A stretch of DNA of 64,000 nucleotides from Myxococcales bacterium (GTDB lineage: Bacteria; Myxococcota_A; Polyangia; Nannocystales; Nannocystaceae): contig JACKDW010000007.1 in NCBI GenBank assembly GCA_020633295.1, positions 248,001 to 312,000 of the forward strand, written 5' to 3'. The notes below the pieces were generated by a model that was not told the origin of the DNA, did no database searches, and worked only from the letters and a program-made list of their open reading frames with translations. The translations under genes and the position numbers were made by a program. This document shows positions 32,667 to 42,806 of the stretch, piece after piece (position 1 is the stretch's first letter; every line of letters begins with the position of its first letter).

Positions 32667-33236
32667 ATGACCGCAATGACCGCTTGTGAAGAGTTCACCA
32701 TGCTGACCGCCCCGCACGTCCCGCGGCTCTTCCGGATCGGCATGCGCTTGACCCGCCAGCCCTCCGAGGCCAACGACCTCGTCCAGGAGGCGCTGACCAA
32801 GGCCTGGGCCAGCTGGCACCGCTTCCAGCGCGACGGCAGCCTCGGCGCCTGGCTCTCGCGGATCCTCGTCAACACCTTTATCTCGCGCCACCGCCACCAG
32901 CGGGTGGTCGACGCCACGGCCGCGCGCGATGACATCGCCGAGCACCTGTTTGATCGCGGCCGCATGCGTGAGGCGAGCGATCCCGAGGCGAGCTGGGCGT
33001 CGCGTGAGCTTTCGGACGAGATCCTTAATGCGCTGGCCGCCCTGCCCGATCGCTACCGCCGCGTGGTCGAGTTGGTCGACATCGACGGCCTGCCCTACCG
33101 CGACGCCGCCGAGTGCCTGAACTGCCCGGTCGGCACCGTGATGAGCCGCCTCCACCGCGCGCGTCGGATGCTGCGCGCCAGCCTGGCCGACTACGCGCGC
33201 AGCTACGGCCTGGGCGACAGCCGCCTCGCGGCCTGA
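32667..33236 (+). CDS. ECF-type RNA polymerase sigma factor
   Basis: The ATG at 32667 follows AGAGGG, and the product has 189 residues. Region 2 is clear (MRLTRQPSEANDLVQEALTK, then AWASWHRF and GAWLSRILVNTFISRHR) and region 4 has LPDRYRRVVELVDIDGLPYR, DAAECLNCPVGTVMSRLHRA. The family directs RNA polymerase to stress or envelope promoters. No anti-sigma factor with a Zn-binding or membrane domain is next to it, so its control is unknown. It is 34 kb from the TGTAAC-type promoters at 466 and 1449, and nothing ties it to them. The upstream spacer is AT-rich. Confidence 0.93.
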   Translation: MTAMTACEEFTMLTAPHVPRLFRIGMRLTRQPSEANDLVQEALTKAWASWHRFQRDGSLGAWLSRILVNTFISRHRHQRVVDATAARDDIAEHLFDRGRMREASDPEASWASRELSDEILNALAALPDRYRRVVELVDIDGLPYRDAAECLNCPVGTVMSRLHRARRMLRASLADYARSYGLGDSRLAA

Positions 33237-33402
33237 GCGACGTCTCCTGCGCGCTCAGGCCGAGGGCCGCGTCACGAGGGGCCGCTCGCCGGCGAACCGT
33301 GGACGCCTTCGCGCTCCGGCGCGCCCAGCATGATCAGCCCACGCGGTGGGCGAGAAAAACTAACGGGCCCGAGCCCCGCGATGATCGACACTCGAGCCCG
33401 GC

Positions 33403-33957
33403 GTGTCGTTCACGAACTTCAGCGACCGCGTCATCACGTTCAAGCTCGTGTACTGGGGCACGGGCCTCGGCGGCAAGACGACCAACGTCCGCCGGCTGCT
33501 CGATCTGCATGGCCAGGAGCAGCCGCTGCTCGCCTCGCACGTCCAGCTCGAGCTGGGGAGATGGTTCCCGCTGCGCGCGTTTCGCCTGCGGGTCTTCGTC
33601 AACGTCACGCCCGGGGCGCGCGTCCGTGATCCGTCGCGCGCGCTCATCCTCCGCGGCGCCGACGGGATCGTGTTCGTCTGTGATTCTCAGGCGTCGTGGC
33701 TCAGGAGCAACGTCGACTCGCTGCAGGAGCTCGACGAGACCCTCGCCGTGCAGGGTCGCGCGCTCGCGGAGCTCCCCCACGTGGTCCAGTACAACAAGCG
33801 CGACACACCGACCGCGCTCCCGCTCGACCGGCTGCGACCCATCTTCAATCGCCACGGCGCGCCCGAGTTCATGGCGGTCGCGCGCGAGGGGGCGGGCGTG
33901 GTCGACACCTTTCGCGCGATTACGCGGATGATGCTCGCGCGGGCCTACATCGCGTAG
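33403..33957 (+). CDS. MglA-like small GTPase lacking the catalytic Gln
   Basis: The GTG at 33403 gives 184 residues. The P-loop is YWGTGLGGKTTN (19-27) and the guanine-specificity motif is QYNKRD (131-134 NKRD). GADGIVFVCDSQ matches the MglA pattern after the switch region. Where M. xanthus MglA has T-V-P-G-Q, this protein has N-V-T-P-G-A (Ala72), so the residue equivalent to the catalytic Gln is missing. MglA sets polarity in myxobacteria and needs MglB to hydrolyse GTP. No Roadblock/MglB gene lies nearby. The protein may be slow or locked in the GTP state; the function is not known. Confidence 0.85.
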   Translation: MSFTNFSDRVITFKLVYWGTGLGGKTTNVRRLLDLHGQEQPLLASHVQLELGRWFPLRAFRLRVFVNVTPGARVRDPSRALILRGADGIVFVCDSQASWLRSNVDSLQELDETLAVQGRALAELPHVVQYNKRDTPTALPLDRLRPIFNRHGAPEFMAVAREGAGVVDTFRAITRMMLARAYIA

Positions 33958-34021
33958 GGACATCGATGAACGGCCGACGGGCGGCTGCTCATCAACCTGA
34001 CGCAACCTGACGCGCTCTGGC

Positions 34022-35998
<1,977 letters not shown>

Positions 35999-36035
35999 AG
36001 CCCCCGCTCTCTAGGGGGTCAATGGTTGCGCGGCA

Positions 36036-37232
36036 TCACGCTCTGGGCCCGGAAGGCCCGACCCACAGGCCGCCGCGATCCAGGCGTACGACGATAGCGG
36101 GGCGTAGCGGCCAGGTACGGGGCGCGAGCGCGGCGTCCGTGGTCCCGAGCGCCCGGCCCCGCGCCACCACGGCCTGGTCGATCTCCGCGATGACCGCGTG
36201 CCCGAGCGCGCCGATGTCCGCGCCAACCGAGAGACAAATTCGTCGAATGAGGCGCGTGCGGATCGCTCGTGGCAGCGCGTGTAGACCGTCGTGGGACCAG
36301 CGCCCCGGGGAGCGTCGGCGCTCAAGCTCCTCGCGCGCGGCCCAGCGCTCGAGGGCGAGCTCGGCGTCGCGCGCGTGCACGCTCAGCGTCGCCAGGCTGC
36401 GCGTGCACTGCGGGTTCACCTCCGCGAACATCGGCAGGATCCGCTCGCGCAGGCGCACGCGAAAGTGCCCCTCGTCGAGGTTGCTCGGATCGTCGACGTA
36501 GGCCAGCCCCAGGCGCTCACACAGCGATCGCGTCTGCTCGCGCGTCAACCCGAGCAGCGGCCTGATCCACGGGGCGTCGACCGCGGGCATCGCCGCCAGG
36601 CCGTCGAGGCCCGCGCCGCGAACGAGGTGCATGAGCGCCGTCTCGGCCTGATCCGTGGCGGTGTGCCCCAGCGCGATCCAGCTTGCGCCGCGCTCGCGCG
36701 CCATCTCCTCCAGGGCCGCGCGCCGGGCCGCGCGCGCGCGGGCCGGGAGCCCCGGCCCCGGGTCGAGTGTTGCGAGACGAATCACACGAACCGGCACGCC
36801 GCAGGCCTCGGCCAGCGCGCGCACATGGAACGCCTCCTCGGCCGACTCGGGGCGCAGGCCGTGATCGACGTGACCGATCGCGAGGCGAAGCTGGAGCGCG
36901 CGGGCCAGGAGCTGCAGGACGCCGACGAGCGCGACCGAGTCGCGCCCGCCCGAGCAGGCCACGAGCACCCCCTGCCCGCGCAGCGTCTCGATCCACGGCG
37001 CGGCGAGCGGCTCTCCGCTGGCCTCGGCCTGATCGTTGAGCGTGCGCCGCACGACGCCGAGCGCCCGCGCGACGCTCGGGTGCCGCCGCGCTCGCCGCTG
37101 GTTCGCGCCGCGGTCGTCGTGTCCGGACTCGTCGCCCACGCCCTCGACCCTACCCGAGGCGACCGGAATTCTCACCGCGACGCGACGCGCCGCGATCCGA
37201 GCACGAGGGCGACGCGCGCGTCGAGAGGTCAA
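36036..37232 (-). CDS. tilS: tRNA(Ile)-lysidine synthase
   Basis: The N-type ATP-pyrophosphatase loop is ACSGGRDSVALV, followed by IGHVDHGLRPES, ALGHTATDQAETALMHLVRG and GLDGLAAMP, the standard TilS order. A C-terminal TilS-like extension follows. TilS puts lysidine on the wobble base of tRNA-Ile(CAU) so that it reads AUA. The start is uncertain: the frame opens at a TTG (37232), and GTGs at 37139 or 37052 (MRRTLNDQAE) would remove an Arg-rich leader that may not be translated. The ftsH gene follows on the same strand. Confidence 0.9.
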   Translation of the reverse strand: MTSRRARRPRARIAARRVAVRIPVASGRVEGVGDESGHDDRGANQRRARRHPSVARALGVVRRTLNDQAEASGEPLAAPWIETLRGQGVLVACSGGRDSVALVGVLQLLARALQLRLAIGHVDHGLRPESAEEAFHVRALAEACGVPVRVIRLATLDPGPGLPARARAARRAALEEMARERGASWIALGHTATDQAETALMHLVRGAGLDGLAAMPAVDAPWIRPLLGLTREQTRSLCERLGLAYVDDPSNLDEGHFRVRLRERILPMFAEVNPQCTRSLATLSVHARDAELALERWAAREELERRRSPGRWSHDGLHALPRAIRTRLIRRICLSVGADIGALGHAVIAEIDQAVVARGRALGTTDAALAPRTWPLRPAIVVRLDRGGLWVGPSGPRA

Positions 37233-37258
37233 GCGGGCGTTCTGCTACGGTACGCGCC

Positions 37259-39088
37259 GTGAGTGATGCGTCCAGCGCCGGCGGCGTCGCCGGCAAGTCT
37301 CCCTCCACGTCGAGCACCACGCGGCGCGCGGGTCTGTCGCCCGAGGAGCTCGACGAGATCGTCCGCGACCCCATGACGCTCGAGCTGCGCGACGACGCGG
37401 CCGAGCGCGTCGCCGAGCTGCCGCCCCAGACCTTCGCGATGGTCCTCCGGCAGCTGCGCGACGAGGGCCGCCTCGACCTCGTGCTGCCCTACGCGACGCC
37501 CGACCAGCTGACGACGGTGCTCGACCTCGAGGCCTGGCAGCGCGACCGCGTCGACGTCCTGACCGCGCGGACCTTCTTCACCGAGATCGTCAACGCCTAC
37601 GAGCACGCGCCGCACATCGAGCGCGGCGACCTCGTGGAGCTGATGTACAGCATGGATCCGGAGATGTGGACGCTCGCGCTGCACGCCGGCACCGCGATCC
37701 TCGAGCTCGATCCTGAAGACGATGAGCTCCGCGATCGCGCGCGCCGAGCGGTCGAGGACCGGATGATGACGCTCGACACGCCCGACGGCGTGTTCCTGAT
37801 CGCCGCGCCGGACAACGCCGCGGGTCGCCAGGCGCTGCGGATCATCGAGCGCGTCTACGGCGACAGCCTGCAGGACGGGCGCGCGCTGGTGAACCGGATC
37901 CGCGCGGCGCTGACCGGCCCGATCGAGGAGCAGCTGTATCAGTTCCGCGCCGGGCGGCTGATGGACCTCGGCTTCGTGCCGTGGGAGGAGGCGATGCGCC
38001 TGTTCAAGCCGCTGCCGATCAAGGTCGCGCTGCACCGCGACGGTGAGCACGCGCCCGGCCTGCGCGACGAGCTCGAGTCGCCCGCGCTGTTTCGCATCGA
38101 GCGCGGCGTGCTGCTCGCGCGCGTGCTCCAGCGACTCGACGAGGCGACCCACGGCGTGCGGCTCCGGGAGTTCACGGTGCTCGTCAACGAGGTCATGTCG
38201 GCCCAGCGCATGAACCTCGGCGACGCGGCGGCCCAGGAGCACGCGGTGCGGCAGACGCAGGCGACGCTGTCGCTCGGGCTCGAGCAGCTCGCCCACGCGA
38301 TCGCGGATGAGCGCGACGCGGACGCGGAGCTCGAGGACGAGCTCGCCGCGCTCATCGCCCTCGATCGCCTGTCGCTGCGCGAGGTGTTCCGCGTCGGCTA
38401 CGGGCCGCTGTTCAAGCTGCGCGCGGCCGCGAACGCGCTGCACCGCGAGGGCCGCGTGTCGCTCGACCGCGTCGGCTCGCTGCTCGATCGCCCGTGGGGC
38501 CCGTCGATCGCCGCGCTCGCGGCGTGGTTCCCGGAGCTGCCGCTCGAGGACGCGGCCACGAAGACGCGCCCGCTCGCCAGCCTGCGCGACGTCAGCCGCG
38601 CGACCGCGCGCGTGGCCGAGGCCGGGGCCCTCGCCGCGCTGACCTTTGAGACACGCGGCTACGGCGTCGACGCGGTCTGGCTCAGCCGCCTCGACGAGCC
38701 CGGGCGCCTGACGCTGGGCGACCTTGTGCGGACCGTGCTCGTGCTCGAGCACACCAGCGAGCGCCCCGACGATCCCCAGGCGCGGCTCCCCGCGCCCGAC
38801 CTCACCCCGCTCACGCGCGAGCGGCTCGTCGACGCGCGCGCGCGGCTGCTGCTGCCAGACGGCCAGCTCGCGCCGGCGGCGCGCGCCGGCTTCCTCGCGC
38901 GCGCGCGCCGGCTCGGGCTCGAGGATCACGCGGACGCGCTCGCCGACAACGTCCTGACTCGCCTCGCGGTCGAGCTCGCGGCGCTCGAGTTCACCGAGGA
39001 CGGCGAGCTCGACATGACGCGCGTCGGCGGCGTGATCACCGTGCAGCACGTCGGCGTGTGGCTGCGGACGGGGCTCAAGGCGACGTGA
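37259..39088 (+). CDS. DUF6178 family protein
   Basis: The GTG at 37259 gives 609 residues. The start (LELRDDAAERVAELPPQTFA, then LPYATPDQLTTVLDLEAWQRD) and the later GVFLIAAPDNAAGRQALRI and RAGRLMDLGFVPWEEAMRLF match the DUF6178 pattern found in delta-proteobacterial lineages. The protein is helical and acidic, without a signal peptide or TM. Function is unknown for the family. It is divergent from tilS, with only 26 bases between the frames as drawn, so the true tilS start is probably further in. It converges on the PDZ gene with 6 bases between stops. Confidence 0.75.
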   Translation: MSDASSAGGVAGKSPSTSSTTRRAGLSPEELDEIVRDPMTLELRDDAAERVAELPPQTFAMVLRQLRDEGRLDLVLPYATPDQLTTVLDLEAWQRDRVDVLTARTFFTEIVNAYEHAPHIERGDLVELMYSMDPEMWTLALHAGTAILELDPEDDELRDRARRAVEDRMMTLDTPDGVFLIAAPDNAAGRQALRIIERVYGDSLQDGRALVNRIRAALTGPIEEQLYQFRAGRLMDLGFVPWEEAMRLFKPLPIKVALHRDGEHAPGLRDELESPALFRIERGVLLARVLQRLDEATHGVRLREFTVLVNEVMSAQRMNLGDAAAQEHAVRQTQATLSLGLEQLAHAIADERDADAELEDELAALIALDRLSLREVFRVGYGPLFKLRAAANALHREGRVSLDRVGSLLDRPWGPSIAALAAWFPELPLEDAATKTRPLASLRDVSRATARVAEAGALAALTFETRGYGVDAVWLSRLDEPGRLTLGDLVRTVLVLEHTSERPDDPQARLPAPDLTPLTRERLVDARARLLLPDGQLAPAARAGFLARARRLGLEDHADALADNVLTRLAVELAALEFTEDGELDMTRVGGVITVQHVGVWLRTGLKAT

Positions 39089-39094
39089 TCGCGG

Positions 39095-39811
39095 TCAGCG
39101 GATCTCGATGACCTTGCGGACAGGCTCGCCACGCCGGATGACCGTGAACGCGATCGCCGACGGCGGCTCGCCTGGCATGGCGTCGAAGCGGTGCGAGAAG
39201 CCGCCGTCGGCGAGCGGGCGGCCGTTGATCTCGGTGACGAGGTCGCCGCTTCGGAAGCCGACGCTCATCGGCAGGCTGCCGAGCCTGACGCCGACGAGCT
39301 TGTAGCCCTGGAACACGCCGTCGCGCATCGACGGGATCACGGTGGCCTGGGCGGCGAGCGTGGTCGGGTTCTCCAGGGCCTCCTCGAGCGCCGCGCGGTC
39401 GATGGTCGAGTACTCGTAGCGCACGGCCGTGGTCGCGTTCGAGCGCGCGGCGGCCTCGGCCCGCGCGGCCGCACGCGCGGCCTGGCGGCTCGCCTTGCGC
39501 GCGCGGCGGGACTCAGCGCGGACGCGGCGGAGCTCCGCCTTGACCGCGCGCCGCTCGGCCCGCGCCTCGCAGGCGGCGCGCATCGAGCTCGGCGTCGACG
39601 AGTCGACGCGCGCGAGCTCCCGATGCGACGCCAGCTCGATCGCCTCGTAGGAGAAGAACGCGACCTGGGCGGTCGCGCCGATCAGCAGCGCGGCGAGCGG
39701 GAGCGCCGACCAGACGCCCCGGCGACGCGGAGGCGGGACGTCGAATTCGGGCGCGTGGTTCGAAGCGATGGTGGCGGGGAGCGAGGGACGCGACGACGAT
39801 GCGGATGACAT
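39095..39811 (-). CDS. Membrane-anchored PDZ (GspC-like) protein
   Basis: From the ATG at 39811 the 238-residue protein has a short basic start, one TM segment (SALPLAALLIGATAQVAFFS), a strongly Arg/Ala-rich helix (about 80-125) and a C-terminal PDZ-like domain (GYKLVGVRLGSLPMSVGFRS, GDLVTEINGRPLAD). The domain resembles the C-terminal PDZ of type II secretion protein C, but no other secretion gene is nearby. The Ala/Arg helix may form a coiled coil. The role of such stand-alone proteins is not known. Start ATG 39868 would add about 19 residues. Confidence 0.75.
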   Translation of the reverse strand: MSSASSSRPSLPATIASNHAPEFDVPPPRRRGVWSALPLAALLIGATAQVAFFSYEAIELASHRELARVDSSTPSSMRAACEARAERRAVKAELRRVRAESRRARKASRQAARAAARAEAAARSNATTAVRYEYSTIDRAALEEALENPTTLAAQATVIPSMRDGVFQGYKLVGVRLGSLPMSVGFRSGDLVTEINGRPLADGGFSHRFDAMPGEPPSAIAFTVIRRGEPVRKVIEIR

Positions 39812-39976
39812 GCGCGGTGGTTTTGCAACGCCCGTGCCACGACCGCGCGCGCGCGGCCCGGCGTTCACGCGCCCGCGACACGCCGTTTACGCGGCGTTCT
39901 TCATACCTGTCTCTACCGCCATGCGCGCGCGCGCTGACATTTTGTCGACGACCCGGCGACGCCGCGGGACGGCGCG

Positions 39977-40849
39977 TCACCGCAGCGCGTCGGCGTGGTG
40001 CGCGACGTGATCGCCGATGAAGGTGTTGACGAAGAAGTAGCTGTGATCGTAGCCGGGCTGCATCCGCAGGGTGAGCGCCTGGCCGACCTCGGCGCAGGCG
40101 GCGTCGAGCAACTCGGGCTTGAGCTGGTCACGCAGGAAGCCGTCGGCGTCGCCCTGGTCCACGAGCAGGCGCGCGCTGAGCGTCGCCATCGGGCCGCGCG
40201 CGCGCAGCAGCGCGGTCGCGTCGTGCTCGGCCCAGCGCGCGCGATCCTCCCCGAGGTACGCGGTGAAGGCCTTGTGTCCCCAGGGACACGCGAGCGGCGA
40301 CGCGATGGGCGCGAGCGCGGAGACCGAGGCGTACGCGCCCGGGTTGCGCAGCGCGAGCGTCAGCGCCCCGTGCCCGCCCATCGAGTGCCCGGTGATCCCG
40401 CGGACGCCAGGCCGCGCCGGGAACGCGCGCTCGATCAGCGCCGGCAGCTCGTGGACGACGTAGGTCTCCATCTGGAAGTGACGCGACCAGGGCGCCTGGG
40501 TCGCGTCGAGGTAGAAGCCCGCGCCCTGCCCGAGGTCGTAGGCCTCGTCGTCGGGGACGTCGTCGCCGCGCGGGCTGGTGTCGGGCGCGACGAGGATCAG
40601 GCCGCGCGCGGCGGCGTAGCGCTGGGCGCCGGCCTTCACCGTGAAGTTGTCTTCTGTACATGTCAGGCCGGACAGGAAGTACAGGACCGGCGCCGGCGCG
40701 CGCGCGGCCTGGGGCGGCACGAACACGGAGAAGCGCATGGTCGTCTGGGTCGCGCGCGCGCGGTGCTGGTACACGCCCTGCACGCCGCCGTGACAGCGCT
40801 GCTCGCGGATCGTCTCGAGTCCCTCGTCGCGCGTCGTCGTGTCGCTCAT
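39977..40849 (-). CDS. fghA: S-formylglutathione hydrolase
   Basis: The ATG at 40849 follows CGGAGCGAGACG and gives 290 residues, the usual size. The alpha/beta-hydrolase has YFLSGLTCTEDNFTVKAGAQ, APDTSPRGDD and the nucleophile motif GHSMGGHG (Ser156), then LLVDQGDAD (Asp) and PGYDHSYFF (His). The enzyme completes the glutathione-dependent formaldehyde oxidation by hydrolysing S-formylglutathione. No adjacent formaldehyde dehydrogenase is seen. It lies 53 bases after rnc on the same strand and may be the last gene of the iscS-mnmA-rnc row. Confidence 0.94.
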   Translation of the reverse strand: MSDTTTRDEGLETIREQRCHGGVQGVYQHRARATQTTMRFSVFVPPQAARAPAPVLYFLSGLTCTEDNFTVKAGAQRYAAARGLILVAPDTSPRGDDVPDDEAYDLGQGAGFYLDATQAPWSRHFQMETYVVHELPALIERAFPARPGVRGITGHSMGGHGALTLALRNPGAYASVSALAPIASPLACPWGHKAFTAYLGEDRARWAEHDATALLRARGPMATLSARLLVDQGDADGFLRDQLKPELLDAACAEVGQALTLRMQPGYDHSYFFVNTFIGDHVAHHADALR

Positions 40850-40902
40850 CGTCTCGCTCCGTCGTGGTGCTGCTTGGTCGTCCGCGGCGCGCTCGTTAAT
40901 TG

Positions 40903-41721
40903 TCAGCGCGGGTCGTCGAGGTCTTTTCGGGTGAGCGCCGCCCTCGCGGCCGCGCGCTCGGCCTCGCGCAGCGAGCGACCGGCGCCCTCGCCCAGGACCA
41001 CGCGCGCGCCGTCGGGTCGCTCGAGGACCACGCGCGCGCGCCAGTGCGGGCTGCCGGGCGGCGGCCGCTCGCCGACGACCTCGTACGCGGGCGTGCGCCG
41101 GTGCCGGGCCTGGATCGCGTGCTGCAGCCGCGACTTCGCGTCGAGCCCATCCTCGGGCTCGAGCGCGCGCACGCGGGCGCCGAACCACCGCTCGAACAGC
41201 TGCTCGGCCGCGCGCAGCGGATCATCTCCGGCCGCGCGCGCGTCCAGGTGCACGGCGCCGATGACCGCCTCGAGCGCGTCCGCGAGCGCGCCGCTCTGCT
41301 CGCGGATCCCGCGGAGCTCGTCGCCGCGCCCGAGGAACAGCCAGTCGCCGAGGCCGATCTCGCGCGCGACCTCGGAGAGCGCGTCCTCCGAGACGAGGCT
41401 CGCGCGCAGGCGCGTGAGCGTCCCTTCGGCCAGGTTCGGGAAGCGCCGCCACAGCGCGTCCGCGGCCAGCAGGTCGAGCACCGCGTCGCCGTAGAACTCG
41501 AGACAGGCGTTGCTCGGCCAGCCGGCGTCCTGATGCTCGTTACACCAGGAGCCGAGCGTCAGCGCGACCCGCAGCAGCGCCGGGCGATGAAACGCGTGGC
41601 CGAGCCGCTCGCCGAGCGGCGCGAGGGTCTCGAGCTCGCCGGCGACCTCGTCCGCGACCGGCTCCCCGTGATCCGGGAGCTGCCGCAGGACCTCGGGGAG
41701 CCGCCAGCTCACGCGATCCAC
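40903..41721 (-). CDS. rnc: Ribonuclease III
   Basis: The 272-residue product has the RNase III signature as NACLEFYGDAVLDLL, with the key Glu and Asp present (the first Glu of NERLEF is Ala). GALADALEAVIGAVHLD supplies the second pair of metal ligands. The C-terminal double-stranded RNA-binding domain starts near 195 (DAKSRLQHAIQARHRRTPAY) and ends with REAERAAARAAL. It cleaves double-stranded RNA in rRNA and mRNA processing. Its start overlaps the mnmA stop by 13 bases, so the two are translated together. Confidence 0.92.
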   Translation of the reverse strand: MDRVSWRLPEVLRQLPDHGEPVADEVAGELETLAPLGERLGHAFHRPALLRVALTLGSWCNEHQDAGWPSNACLEFYGDAVLDLLAADALWRRFPNLAEGTLTRLRASLVSEDALSEVAREIGLGDWLFLGRGDELRGIREQSGALADALEAVIGAVHLDARAAGDDPLRAAEQLFERWFGARVRALEPEDGLDAKSRLQHAIQARHRRTPAYEVVGERPPPGSPHWRARVVLERPDGARVVLGEGAGRSLREAERAAARAALTRKDLDDPR

Positions 41722-42794
41722 CCTCCGCCGAGCACGCGCTCGCCGTCGTAGACGACGCCCGCCTGACCGGGCGCCGCGGCGCTCACGGGCTCGGCGAACA
41801 CGACGGTGACCCGCGAGCCCTCGCGGGTCGCGGTCGCGCGCGCGGGCGGCGAGCGGTGGCGGATCTGCACCGCGACCTCGCGAGCTGCACCATCGGCCAG
41901 ATCATCGCTGAGCGCGCGATAGTCGACGAGCTCGACGGCCCTGGCCGCGAGCGCCTCGCGCTCGCCGACGACGACCTCGTTGCGCGACGGGAGCACGCGC
42001 AGCACGTAGCGCGCCTCGGTCCCGGCGACCCGGAGCCCGCGCCGCTGGCCGACGGTGACCGTGTGCACGCCGCCGTGGCGCCCGAGCTCGCGACCGCGCT
42101 CATCGACGATCGCGCCGGGCGCGAGCGCGTCGGTCTCGAGCCCGAGCTGCTCCGCGCGCTCGCGCACGACCGCCGCGTGATCGCGTCCGCCGACGAAGCA
42201 CAGCTCGACGCTGTCGGGCGCGTCCCAGTTGGGCAGCGCGAGCGCGCGGGCGCGTTCTCGAACCTGCTCCTTTCGCCATGTCCCTAGGGGGAAGCGCACC
42301 TCGCCCAGGGCCGCGCGCCCCATCGCGAACAGGAAGTAGCTCTGGTCCTTGGTCCGATCGACGCCCCGCAGCAGCGCGCCGTCGACCACGCGGGCGTAGT
42401 GCCCGGTGGCCAGCGCGTCCGCGCCGACGGCCCGCGCGCGCGCGAGCAGCGGGCCGAACTTCACGTGCTCGTTGCAGCGGACGCAGGGGTTCGGCGTGCG
42501 GCCGGCGGTGTACTCCCGCGCGAAGTCGTCGATCACGTCGCGGGTGAAGCGCTCGCGCTCGTCGACGGTGTAGTGCGGGATCCCGAGCTGCGCGCAGACA
42601 TAGCGCGCCTGGTCGACCTCCGCGGGCGAGCAGCAGGTGCCGGCGCGCCCGCGCTTCCCGCTCGCGCTGCGGTCCGGCGCGCCCGCGTCGTACAGGCGCA
42701 TGGTCATGCCGATGACCTCGTGACCCTGGTCGCGCAGCTCGGCCGCGGCGACGGAGGAGTCAACCCCTCCGGACATGGCGCAGACGACACGCAC
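41709..42794 (-). CDS. mnmA: tRNA-specific 2-thiouridylase MnmA
   Basis: The 361-residue protein has the PP-loop MSGGVDSSVAA (residues 8-14), TPNPCVRCNEHVKF with catalytic Cys104, TGHYARV, RTKDQSYFLF and ELCFVGG with the second catalytic Cys199. MnmA adds sulfur to U34 of tRNA for Lys, Glu and Gln, using persulfide from IscS. The cysteine desulfurase gene lies 12 bases upstream, and rnc overlaps its end. Confidence 0.96.
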   Translation of the reverse strand: MRVVCAMSGGVDSSVAAAELRDQGHEVIGMTMRLYDAGAPDRSASGKRGRAGTCCSPAEVDQARYVCAQLGIPHYTVDERERFTRDVIDDFAREYTAGRTPNPCVRCNEHVKFGPLLARARAVGADALATGHYARVVDGALLRGVDRTKDQSYFLFAMGRAALGEVRFPLGTWRKEQVRERARALALPNWDAPDSVELCFVGGRDHAAVVRERAEQLGLETDALAPGAIVDERGRELGRHGGVHTVTVGQRRGLRVAGTEARYVLRVLPSRNEVVVGEREALAARAVELVDYRALSDDLADGAAREVAVQIRHRSPPARATATREGSRVTVVFAEPVSAAAPGQAGVVYDGERVLGGGWIA

Positions 42795-42806
42795 GGTGGC
42801 GACGGT

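Noticed and set aside
33237..33402. Small gene between sigma factor and GTPase
   Set aside because: Frames here lack ordered sequence or a ribosome site; treated as leader of the GTPase gene.
33958..34021. Terminator between GTPase and ftsH
   Set aside because: Only a short direct repeat (AACCTGACGC twice) is present; no stem-loop of note.
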